A stretch of DNA of 31,885 nucleotides. Origin: JADJQU01 sp035490315. GTDB lineage: Bacteria > Planctomycetota > UBA1135 > GCA-002686595. A model generated the notes under the pieces. It was given only the letters and a program-made list of their open reading frames with translations. It had not been told where the DNA came from and made no database searches. Position numbers and translations under genes: made by a program. The stretch covers positions 1 through 31,885 of the forward strand of contig DATHET010000347.1 in assembly GCA_035490315.1 (NCBI GenBank), written 5' to 3'. Shown one piece after another: positions 9,772-17,282 of the stretch; position 1 is the stretch's first letter; every line of letters starts with the position of its first letter.

Positions 9772-10221
9772 CTAAGCCCCAAACTGCCGCAAGTGGTGGT
9801 CAAGATGCTTCCACTGGAGCAGGTCCCATTCCGCAGTGCTCAACGGCCCGAAAAAAGGATGGGGTTCCTTGGTGAGCACGCGCGGACCTTCGGCGCCGAA
9901 GCGCACGACCAGGGCGACGAGCTTCGCGTGCTCTTCGGCGAAGGACTGCGGATCGCGCACCAGGAAACCCGGAGCGGTGGGAAGGCCGCGGTCGAAGGGT
10001 TTGGGGCCGGCGAGCTTCTTTTTCGCCAGCTTGCCGAACAGGATTCCGACCAGTCCGCGCTTGAGCTTCAATTCGCCGGTCGCGACGCGCAGAGGCTGCT
10101 GGCAATGGGCCAGCATCTGCTGGACGTTCAGCTTGCCCCAGGTCGGCTTCGAGTCGGGCTTCAACAATTGCAGCCTCTCGATCAAGGCGCGGTTGCTCCT
10201 GGTCTCGAAGAGTGAGTTCAT
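9772..10221 (-). CDS. DUF1569 family protein (DinB-like fold)
   Basis: 149 residues, the usual length of DUF1569. The N-terminus LFETRSNRALIERLQLLKPDSKPTWGK is followed by NVQQMLAHCQQPLRVATGE, where the histidine matches the first metal-ligand position of DinB-like helical bundles. The C-terminus HPFFGPLSTAEWDLLQWKHLDHHLRQFGA is the family's most conserved part, with HLDHH supplying further possible ligands. No function has been established for the family. The ATG at 10219-10221 is preceded by AAGGGGG about 8 bases upstream, a clear ribosome-binding site. It starts 12 bp after the NtrC-type regulator, so it is probably the third gene of the kinase-regulator transcript. Confidence 0.85.
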   Translation of the reverse strand: MNSLFETRSNRALIERLQLLKPDSKPTWGKLNVQQMLAHCQQPLRVATGELKLKRGLVGILFGKLAKKKLAGPKPFDRGLPTAPGFLVRDPQSFAEEHAKLVALVVRFGAEGPRVLTKEPHPFFGPLSTAEWDLLQWKHLDHHLRQFGA

Positions 10222-10233
10222 CGCGACGCCCCC

Positions 10234-11622
10234 TTAAGTGAGGCCGTACTCCTTGAGCTTGCGGTACAGCGTGCGCTCCCCCATCCCGAGGATCCTCGCC
10301 GCCTTTTCGCGGTTGCCTTCCGCGAGCTCCAGATTGGCCTGGATCAAGGCGCGCTCGACTTCCGCCATCGAGCGGCCGGCCAGCTCGAAACCGCCCGCGC
10401 GCCTGCCGTCGCTGGGATGCTCGTGGACACTCTCCGGCACGTCCTCCGGCCCGAGCACCTCGCTGCGCGCGAGCAGCACCATGTTCTCGATCACGTTGCG
10501 CAACTCGCGCACGTTGCCAGGCCAGTCGTAGCGCACGAGCAGGGTGCGCGCCTCGGGGCTGATCCCGCGCACGTTGCGGCCGTGCTGGGCCGCGAGCTCC
10601 GAAATGAAGTGGTCGATCAGCATCGGCACGTCGCCGGCGCGCTCGCGCAGGGGCGGCAGATCGATCGTGACCACCTGCAGGCGGAACAGGAGGTCCTCGC
10701 GGAACTCGCCGTGCTTGGACATGGCTTTCAGGTCGCGGTTCGTCGCCGCCACGAGGCGCACATCGACCTTGCGCGTCTGGTTGCCGCCGACCGGCAGGAC
10801 TTCGCGCGTTTCCAGGACGCGCAGGAGCTTGGCCTGGGTGGAGAGGGGCATGTCCCCCACTTCATCGAGGAACAACGTGCCGCCGTCGGCATACACGATG
10901 CGACCTTCCTTCGCGCTGACCGCGCCGGTGAAAGCGCCTTTCATGTGGCCGAACAACTCGCTCTCGATCAGGCCTTCGGAAAGCGCGGCGCAATTGACCG
11001 CGACGAAAGGGCCATCCTTGCGATTCGAATTGTTGTGGACGGCGCGCGCGATCAGCTCCTTGCCGGTGCCGCTCTCGCCGAGGACCAAGACCGTCGCCGT
11101 GGTCGATGCGACCTGGCGCAGGATGTCGAACACGCGCTTCATCGCCGGCGAATGGCCGATCAGTCCCTCGAACCCGAAGCGCTCGTCGAGCTGGCGGCGC
11201 AGATCCAGGTTGGTGCGGCGCAGGTTCCCGGCTTCGATCGCGCGCGACAGGCGCGTGCGCAACTCTCCGATGCGCACCGGCTTGGCGAGATAGTCCGCGG
11301 CGCCCAGGCGCATCGCGTCGACCGCGGTCTCGATCGAGCCGTGGCCGGTGATCAGGATCACCACGGCGTCGGGCTGCAGGGTGCGCGCTTCCTTGAGCAC
11401 TTCCAACCCCGACACTTCGTGCATCACGAGGTCGGTCAGGATCGCGTCGAAGGTCGCCTCGGCCATGCGATCGAGTCCTTCGCGGCCGGAATGCGCCAGC
11501 TCGGTGGCATATCCGTCTGCCACCAGACCATCGGACAGGGCCTCGGCGTGGCCCTCGTCGTCGTCGATGATCAGGACACGCGGGACTTTCGCGCTCTTCG
11601 CGTCGGCTGCGCGCGGGATCAC
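10234..11622 (-). CDS. NtrC-family sigma-54-dependent response regulator
   Basis: 462 residues in three domains. The receiver (about 14-128) has the acidic pocket DDD at 20-22, phospho-acceptor D64 (ILTD) and K114 (AKP). The AAA+ domain (about 150-390) has Walker A GESGTGKE at 182-189, the sigma-54 contact motif GAFTGA at 229-234, and Walker B GTLFLDE at 248-254. A Fis-type helix-turn-helix (about 422-460) ends NREKAARILGMGERTLYRKLKEYG. Phosphorylation should permit oligomerisation and activation of sigma-54 promoters. The start is GTG at 11620-11622, overlapping the kinase stop by 4 bp (GTGA); the frame remains open upstream but there it overlaps the kinase. The partner kinase is upstream and DUF1569 and dnaK are downstream. 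Targets are not shown by the sequence. Confidence 0.95.
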   Translation of the reverse strand: MIPRAADAKSAKVPRVLIIDDDEGHAEALSDGLVADGYATELAHSGREGLDRMAEATFDAILTDLVMHEVSGLEVLKEARTLQPDAVVILITGHGSIETAVDAMRLGAADYLAKPVRIGELRTRLSRAIEAGNLRRTNLDLRRQLDERFGFEGLIGHSPAMKRVFDILRQVASTTATVLVLGESGTGKELIARAVHNNSNRKDGPFVAVNCAALSEGLIESELFGHMKGAFTGAVSAKEGRIVYADGGTLFLDEVGDMPLSTQAKLLRVLETREVLPVGGNQTRKVDVRLVAATNRDLKAMSKHGEFREDLLFRLQVVTIDLPPLRERAGDVPMLIDHFISELAAQHGRNVRGISPEARTLLVRYDWPGNVRELRNVIENMVLLARSEVLGPEDVPESVHEHPSDGRRAGGFELAGRSMAEVERALIQANLELAEGNREKAARILGMGERTLYRKLKEYGLT

Positions 11623-12557
11623 TCGGCACCTCCGTCGTTCGCGTCGTTCGCGGGCTGCCGCGTCGTCACGGGCTTCGCATCCAGGGTCTGGCGCGCGGCC
11701 CGCGGCGGTCTTTCGCCGGTGAGCTCGACGAACAGGGGCAGGTACACCGAGAATGAAGTGCCGCGCCCGGGCTCGCTGACCACGTCGATCGAGCCGCCGT
11801 GCTCCTCGATGATGCGCCGGGCCGTCGAAAGTCCGAGACCGGTTCCGCCCTTCTTGTCCGACCAGTATTCGTCGAAGCAATGCGCGAGCTGGTCCGGCCG
11901 CATGCCGATCCCCGTGTCGGTCACAGAGCATTCGACCCAGTTGCCGTCGCGGCGCAGGCGCACCAGGAGCTCGCCGCCGCCGGGCATGGCCTGGCGCGCG
12001 TTGACCAGCAGATTGAGCAGGGCCTGCTGGATCGCGGACTCGTCGATCAGGACCATCGGCAAGCCCACGGCGAGGTCGACATGGTGGCGGATCCCTTGGC
12101 CGGCGTCCTCGACCTCCACGAACTCCAGCAGCTCGCGCAGCAGCTGGGCCAGGTCGCGCGGAGCGCGGTTGATCTCGCCGCCCTTGGCGTAGATCAGGAA
12201 TTCCTGGACGATGTGCTCGAGCCGCTGCACTTCGCGCTGCAGGGTCTTCACCCGCCGCAGGGCGCGCTGCTCGCGCGGCGAGAGCTCGACCTCCTTGGCG
12301 TTTTTCGCGCTCGCCGCGCGGGTCCAATCCTCCTCGAGCAATGCCAGATTGATCGCCATGGTCGAGAGTGGATTCTTGATTTCGTGCGCCAGCCCGCCCG
12401 CGAGCCGCGACAGGAAGGCGACCTGCTCGGCGGGCGTGCGCGGCCGGGGTGCGCGCTTGGCGGGCTCGCGAGTCGCTTCTCCAGGCGTGGGCTCGCGCCG
12501 GGGCGGAACTCCAGGAACGGGCGCGTCGCTCGATTCAGGCGGCGTCGTGGGAGACAT
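11619..12557 (-). CDS. Sensor histidine kinase without a recognisable sensor domain
   Basis: 312 residues from ATG at 12555-12557; a TTG five codons upstream is an alternative. A Pro-rich, probably disordered N-terminus of about 42 residues leads straight into the dimerisation/phospho-acceptor domain (RLAGGLAHEIKNPLS, H58). Then come the N box LNLLVNARQA (N186), the G1 box DTGIGM at 214-219 and the G2 box GGTGLGLS at 237-244. It resembles the NtrB/AtoS kinase class that partners NtrC-type regulators. There is no transmembrane segment, PAS or GAF domain, so it should be cytoplasmic and sense through a partner protein or through the N-terminus. Its stop overlaps the regulator's start by 4 bp, so the two form a cognate pair. 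It is divergent from the fusion gene at 12646, with 88 bp between. Confidence 0.92.
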   Translation of the reverse strand: MSPTTPPESSDAPVPGVPPRREPTPGEATREPAKRAPRPRTPAEQVAFLSRLAGGLAHEIKNPLSTMAINLALLEEDWTRAASAKNAKEVELSPREQRALRRVKTLQREVQRLEHIVQEFLIYAKGGEINRAPRDLAQLLRELLEFVEVEDAGQGIRHHVDLAVGLPMVLIDESAIQQALLNLLVNARQAMPGGGELLVRLRRDGNWVECSVTDTGIGMRPDQLAHCFDEYWSDKKGGTGLGLSTARRIIEEHGGSIDVVSEPGRGTSFSVYLPLFVELTGERPPRAARQTLDAKPVTTRQPANDANDGGAE

Positions 12558-12645
12558 CGTGGCGAGGATCAAATGGTCCGTGCGCGGCCCCGGTCCGGTC
12601 GGTGGAGTACGCTCTGCGAGCCCGATAGGCTAGCAATCCCCGCGC

Positions 12646-13785
12646 ATGAACGATTCCAGTCAGACTGCACCCGCGGTCGTGGTCCCTTGGGGCGAACCCG
12701 GTGGCTCGGGCCCGCGGGTGCCCTCACAAGCGGAGCGTGATCGCGCCGCGGCTTCGATCGCCGCCGGTCAGGTGATCGGGATCCCGACCGAGACGGTCTA
12801 CGGCCTGGCGGTCCGCGCCGACATGCCGGAAGCCCTGGCGCGGTTGCGGGCGATCAAGTCGCGCGACGAGGCACAGGCCTTGACCTGGCACATCGGGTCC
12901 ATGGCGGAGCTGGCGCGCGTCGGACGCGTGTCGCCGATGGCGCGGCGTCTGGCGGAGCGTTACTGGCCAGGTCCCTTGACCCTGGTCATTCCAGGCGTGC
13001 CTCGCGGCCTCGAAGGCGTGGCCCAGAACGACTGGATCGGCGTGCGCCTGCCCGCGCACGTGACCACCGCCGACTGGCTCGCCCACCTGCCCTTCCCCGT
13101 CGTGGCGACCAGCGCCAACCGCCGCGGCAAGCCCGCCCTCGCCGACGCGGCGGCAATCGCGCGCGAATTCGCGGGAGAAGTCGACCTGGTGCTCGACGGC
13201 GGAACCCCGCGACTCGCGGAACCCAGCCTGGTTCTGCGCGTCGGGCCGCAGCACTTCGAGATCCTGCGTCCAGGACTGATCGACTTGAAGCGGCTGCGCG
13301 AAACCGCGGGATTGAAAATCGTGTTCGTGTGCACCGGCAACACCTGCCGCAGCCCGATGGCGGCGGCTCTCGCCGAGCACGCGCTGGCGAAGCGCTTGCA
13401 GATTCCCGCCAGGCGCCTGGGCGAGTTCGGATTCGAGATCTCGTCCGCGGGCGTGGCGGCGAGCTTCGGCGCGCCGATCGCGCAGAATGCTCTCGACGTG
13501 CTGCTCGAGCTGTCTCCGGACATGGCGCGCAGCGCGCGCGAGCACCGCGCCCGAGCAGCGATCCCCGAAGAGATCGCGGGCGCCGATCGCGCCTATGCCC
13601 TGACCTACGGCCACCTCGATGTGCTGCGCTCCATGCTGCCGCCGGGCCGCGCGAAACACACCGAGCTCCTCGATCCCGACGGCGGCGACGTGCCCGATCC
13701 GGTCGGCTTGAGCCTGGCGGAGTACCGCCGTTGCCGCGATCAGCTCGTCGAGATGATCGACCGGCGGCTCGAGGAATGGGCCTGA
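12646..13785 (+). CDS. Fusion: threonylcarbamoyl-AMP synthase (TsaC/Sua5) + low-molecular-weight phosphatase (YwlE-like)
   Basis: 379 residues. Residues about 30-215 are a YrdC/Sua5 domain with PTETVYGLA at 47-55, K71 and R73 in the nucleotide site, YWPGPLTLV at 106-114, and ATSANRRG at 154-161. It should make threonylcarbamoyl-AMP from Thr, bicarbonate and ATP for tRNA t6A37. The linker is only about ten residues. Residues 224-379 are a low-molecular-weight phosphatase: the P-loop CTGNTCRS at 229-236 holds nucleophile C229 and R235, and DPVG at 351-354 supplies the general acid D351. Thr at 233 matches the threonine that gives Bacillus YwlE its preference for phospho-arginine, where tyrosine phosphatases usually have Ile. 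In Bacilli ywlC (Sua5) and ywlE are neighbours, which fits a fusion. The ATG at 12646 precedes a 28-residue low-complexity lead. Confidence 0.93.
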   Translation: MNDSSQTAPAVVVPWGEPGGSGPRVPSQAERDRAAASIAAGQVIGIPTETVYGLAVRADMPEALARLRAIKSRDEAQALTWHIGSMAELARVGRVSPMARRLAERYWPGPLTLVIPGVPRGLEGVAQNDWIGVRLPAHVTTADWLAHLPFPVVATSANRRGKPALADAAAIAREFAGEVDLVLDGGTPRLAEPSLVLRVGPQHFEILRPGLIDLKRLRETAGLKIVFVCTGNTCRSPMAAALAEHALAKRLQIPARRLGEFGFEISSAGVAASFGAPIAQNALDVLLELSPDMARSAREHRARAAIPEEIAGADRAYALTYGHLDVLRSMLPPGRAKHTELLDPDGGDVPDPVGLSLAEYRRCRDQLVEMIDRRLEEWA

Positions 13786-13804
13786 GGGCTCGCGGGTCCG
13801 CGCG

Positions 13805-16462
13805 TCAGGGCTGAGCGACGGGCAGTCCGAGTCGCGCCGCACGCTGGCCCGCCGTCGTCTCGAGGATGCGCGGGCAGAGCTCGATCGCGCGCGCGAGGGC
13901 GGCGCGCGCCGCGCGATCGCTGCCCAGCCCGTGCAGGGCAGCGGACAGGTAGACATGGGTGTCGCCGCGTTCCGTGCGCAGCTCGGCGGCGGTCAGGAGT
14001 CGCTCCACCGCGGTCTGTGGATCGGTCGCGATGCGCGCGACACCTTCGCGCAGGTTGGCGAGAAAGCGCTGCTCGTCGATCAGCGCCTTTCCGAGCGCGC
14101 CTGCCTCGCTGAGTTTCGCGAGCTCGGCCCATTCGGCGGAGACCGGGCGCGCTTCGATCGGATTTGCACCGGGCCGGCGCAGACTTGCCTCAAATTCCGC
14201 GGCCTGGATGCGAGCTCGAAGCAGCAAGGCAGCGGCTCGCGAGTAGCGCGCTGCATCCACTCCCGCGTGCTGGATCCACGTCGGCGGCGGCGGGCTCCCG
14301 AGCGCTTCGAGGCGCGCGAGGTTAGCGCCGAGCCAGGTGAGCACGCGCGCGTCCGCGGGTTTCTCGAGGAACACGATCCACGGCGCGTCGTCGCTGAGCT
14401 CGCGCTCGCTGTTCGGCCAGGCAGCCGAGCCTTGGAACGTGGAGAGGACTGCGCCAGGCGATCGCAGATTCACGCTCGCCAAGGCGGCGCCCAGAGCCGA
14501 ATCCGCGTACGGAAAGCGCGCTGGATCGAGCAGCGGCTCGCGCTCCGCGCCGATCAACACGAGCTGCGAGCCGAACAGGAAGCGGCCGCTCCAGGGGAAA
14601 GCGCGCGAGAAACTTGAGACCACCGCGTCGAACACGCGCGGCTCGAGCGCGTGGGGCGGAACCCATTGGCAGACGATTCCGCCGGGCGCGAGAGCGCGCG
14701 CCGCGACCGCGTAGAACTCGCGCGTGTACAGGTACACGCCGAACGGCGAGTCCGGCAGCAGGGGCTCCATGGTCACGACGTCGTAAGCGCCCGGCGAATC
14801 CGCGAGCAGACGCCGGCCGTCGCCGCGGCGCACGTGGACGCGACCCGCGCCGGCGGGCTCGAGGGCGCCGTTGTTCACCGCGAGAAACCAGGGAGCCGCG
14901 GCGATCACGGCGGGCGAGATCTCGAGCACGTCGAGCTGCTCGACTTCGCTGTGCAGGAATGCGGCGCCGAGCGTCGTGCCCGTGCCCAGGCACATGACGG
15001 CGACGCGCCGAGGAGCAGGATGCAGCAGCAAGGGCAGGTGGCCGAGGGCGCGCATGTACAGGTAATCGCGACCGGTGCCCGCGGCGCGGAAGCGATCGGT
15101 CAGGATCGTGCGCTCGCCCAGGATTCCGTCGTCGACCACTCCGACCGCGAACTGCGAATCCTCGGCGAAGGATCGCAGCGACAAGGACGCGTCGTTGTAG
15201 AGCGGCGAGCGCAGCGCGGGCTCCTCGGCGCGAGCGAGGGCGATGGCGGCGCACAGCGCGATCCCCGCGATCGGCAGCGCGGAAAGCGCACTGTGCCGCG
15301 TCGCCCCTCCAGCCAGGAAAGCGAGCAGACCGCCGAGCGCCGCGAGCACGGCCAGTCCTCCTCCGAGGCCAAAGCGCGGCACGAGCAGCGCGTGGACCAG
15401 CGGCGCGCCGATCAGCGCGCCCCAGGCTTCGTGCAGGAGCAGACGGCCGAGCCGCGCTCCGACTTCGCCGGAAGTCGCGCGGTACAGGGCCGGAATCCAG
15501 GCGCCGAAAGCGACGAGCCCAGGCCCGAGGAGAATCAAGGCGAAGAGATAGCGCGATCCGCCGGCGTGTGCGCTGGCCCAGGGCGCGCCGAACGCGACCC
15601 AGAGCGTGCCCAGGATCGCGATCGGAATCAGAGCGAGCACTGCGGCGCGACCGCGCGGCAGCCCGAGGCAGAAGAGAGCGCCGAGTGCCAGGGCCGACAT
15701 GGAGGCCGTGAGCACGGCGTTGAGCGTGGCCTGCTGGCTCTCGAGCCAGAGCAGCGCATGGCGCAGGCCGATCCACTCCAGGGTGATGGTCCACGCCGTG
15801 CCGAGGCCCGCGAGCAAGGCGGCGCTGGCAGGCGAGAGGTCGCCTTGGTCTTCGGGCTTCGCTGCGGCGGTAGCTGGCGCTCGACTCGCGTCGCCTCGCA
15901 GCAGAAACCCGGCGAGCAGCGCGCCGAGCGCCGCGGCTGCGCCCGCGCAAAGCGCCGCGCCGCCTCGACCAGCCGCGGCGACCAGCTCGAAGCCGATCCA
16001 GCGCGCGCCGAGGATCGAGCCGGCGAGGTTGGCCGCGAACAACATCGCGACCGCCCGCGAGCTGGAAAACGCGGCGTCGACGCGCAGCATCGCGGGCAGC
16101 AGGGCTCCCTGGATCGCTCCGCTCGCCACGAGGGCGAGGCAGGTCAGCAAGCCCGCGAGCAGGGTCGACCAACCCGCCGCGGCCGCGAGCAGCGTGACCT
16201 CGACTCCCAGCCAGACCACGAGCAGCGCCGGCAGGGCCAGGCCCAGGAGCCAGCGGCGATCCGAGCCGCCGAACCTGCCGGCGCGCCAGGCCCCGACCGC
16301 GTAGCCCGCGACGAACAGGGCCAGGCCGAAAGCGCTGGCGCGCCCGAAACCCAGGGCGAGTCCCGCGGTCGAGAGCAGGATCGCCTCTCCGGCCAGCCCG
16401 CCGGCGCCGACCAGGGCCGCGGACAACACCAGGGCGCAGCGGCGGAGCAAGGCCTGCTGCAT
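13805..16462 (-). CDS. Polytopic membrane protein with spermidine-synthase-like domain
   Basis: 885 residues from ATG at 16460-16462. The N-terminal half has about ten or more hydrophobic segments rich in Ala, Gly and Leu, in the style of fused MFS/spermidine-synthase proteins. From about residue 450 comes a Rossmann methyltransferase-like domain: the nucleotide loop CLGTGTTLG near 490, an acidic strand end LEIS, then GDGR near 546 and YDVVTMEPLLPD near 565. In true spermidine synthases the last element is D-x-x-D-P; here an MEP replaces it, so canonical aminopropyl transfer is doubtful. The C-terminal 200 residues are helical and TPR-like (last repeat around HVYLSAALHGLG). The start follows the PtsN-like gene by 38 bp. 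The stop faces the fusion gene's stop across 19 bp. The substrate is unknown. Confidence 0.82.
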   Translation of the reverse strand: MQQALLRRCALVLSAALVGAGGLAGEAILLSTAGLALGFGRASAFGLALFVAGYAVGAWRAGRFGGSDRRWLLGLALPALLVVWLGVEVTLLAAAAGWSTLLAGLLTCLALVASGAIQGALLPAMLRVDAAFSSSRAVAMLFAANLAGSILGARWIGFELVAAAGRGGAALCAGAAAALGALLAGFLLRGDASRAPATAAAKPEDQGDLSPASAALLAGLGTAWTITLEWIGLRHALLWLESQQATLNAVLTASMSALALGALFCLGLPRGRAAVLALIPIAILGTLWVAFGAPWASAHAGGSRYLFALILLGPGLVAFGAWIPALYRATSGEVGARLGRLLLHEAWGALIGAPLVHALLVPRFGLGGGLAVLAALGGLLAFLAGGATRHSALSALPIAGIALCAAIALARAEEPALRSPLYNDASLSLRSFAEDSQFAVGVVDDGILGERTILTDRFRAAGTGRDYLYMRALGHLPLLLHPAPRRVAVMCLGTGTTLGAAFLHSEVEQLDVLEISPAVIAAAPWFLAVNNGALEPAGAGRVHVRRGDGRRLLADSPGAYDVVTMEPLLPDSPFGVYLYTREFYAVAARALAPGGIVCQWVPPHALEPRVFDAVVSSFSRAFPWSGRFLFGSQLVLIGAEREPLLDPARFPYADSALGAALASVNLRSPGAVLSTFQGSAAWPNSERELSDDAPWIVFLEKPADARVLTWLGANLARLEALGSPPPPTWIQHAGVDAARYSRAAALLLRARIQAAEFEASLRRPGANPIEARPVSAEWAELAKLSEAGALGKALIDEQRFLANLREGVARIATDPQTAVERLLTAAELRTERGDTHVYLSAALHGLGSDRAARAALARAIELCPRILETTAGQRAARLGLPVAQP

Positions 16463-16500
16463 GAAAGTCCGCACCGCGTGCTTTTCGGGCGGAGAGCGCC

Positions 16501-16974
16501 TCAGCGCTGCGGCTCGGCCGCGCCGAGGGCCTCCCAGGCCTGCAGCTGATCCGTCGCCCCCACCAGCATTTCGCGCACCTTGTCGTTGCTCAGGACGCGC
16601 GCGACGTCGGCGAGGGTCCGGATGTGCAAGAGCTTGTGGGCGCGCGGGATCACCAGCAGCACGACCAGCTGCGCCGGCTGCCCGTCGATGCTCTCGAAGG
16701 GCAATCCGCCGGGGCGCTGGACGATGCCCATGCAGGCGGTGACCTTCGAGACCTCGTCGACGGCGGCGTGGGGAATCGCGATTCCGCGCTCCATCCCGGT
16801 CGACATCGAGCGCTCGCGCGCGAGCACCTGTTCGTAGATCCGATCGCCGGTGGCGCTGTTGAATCGGCCGCTGGTCACCAGATGCGTGACCAGCCTGCGG
16901 ATCGCGTCCCACTTGTCGCGGGGATCGAAACCAAGGATCAGGTCCTCTTTCTGGAACAGCTGGCGTAGATCCAT
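16501..16974 (-). CDS. PTS EIIA (fructose/nitrogen, PtsN-like) domain protein
   Basis: 157 residues, the length of a stand-alone EIIA-Ntr/Fru domain. The phosphorylatable histidine is H69 in GIAIPHAAVDEV, the family signature. The surrounding REALL-like MSTGMERG and the later LVVLLVIPRAHKLLHIRTLADVARVL complete the fold. No EIIB, EIIC, HPr or EI gene is nearby, which suggests a regulatory phospho-relay protein rather than a sugar transporter subunit. The ATG at 16972-16974 gives MDLRQLFQKEDLIL, where family members start; the longer open frame upstream is low-complexity read-through. It is the first gene before the membrane protein at 13805-16462 and divergent from gspD. Confidence 0.9.
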   Translation of the reverse strand: MDLRQLFQKEDLILGFDPRDKWDAIRRLVTHLVTSGRFNSATGDRIYEQVLARERSMSTGMERGIAIPHAAVDEVSKVTACMGIVQRPGGLPFESIDGQPAQLVVLLVIPRAHKLLHIRTLADVARVLSNDKVREMLVGATDQLQAWEALGAAEPQR

Positions 16975-17282
16975 GGGATCGAGTGCGAAGAGGATAGCGA
17001 CGCGATCCGCGGTTGCTATTGCCGCTTGCCTGCGCGCGCTCGATCCACGGGAGTCTGCGCGGGCCAGCGTGCCTCGCGCCACGGGGAATAGCGGGCGATC
17101 CGCGGCGTCCACCGCCGGTGCCTCGTCGCGTTTTTTTGAATCGCCGTCCGCGGCAGGCCGTGTTTGACGGACCCTCCGCCGGTTCCTACAGTGCGCCCTC
17201 GGCCGATCCTTCCAGCGACCTGGTGGTGCTAAACCTCGCGCTCCCAACGGGATAGATCGCAACGACCGCCCCCTCACCCAAC
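16975..17282. other. 308-bp divergent intergenic region between ptsN-like and gspD genes
   Basis: Non-coding stretch carrying the promoter of the secretion operon on its right half (17164-17192). It contains one run of seven T at about 17131-17137. No strong promoter for the leftward gene was recognised; a TATCCT near 16993 lacks a good -35 partner. No repeats or RNA gene seen. Confidence 0.6.
17164..17192 (+). promoter_or_regulatory. sigma-70-like promoter of the gsp operon
   Basis: TTGACG (17164-17169), a 17-bp spacer, then TACAGT (17187-17192). The -35 matches five of six consensus bases, the -10 four of six, and the spacing is optimal. Transcription would start near 17199, giving a leader of about 84 bases before gspD. 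It is the best promoter-like match I found. Confidence 0.5.

Noticed and set aside
13781..13809. Palindrome CCTGA...TCAGG between the fusion gene and the membrane protein
   Set aside because: The outer arms are the two convergent stop codons themselves, and the stem has mismatched interior loops and no T tract; not enough to call a terminator.
14651..16549. 632-codon open frame on the plus strand, rich in Glu, Gln and Arg
   Set aside because: It is antisense to the transmembrane and methyltransferase-like region, which has a coherent hydrophobic pattern on the minus strand.
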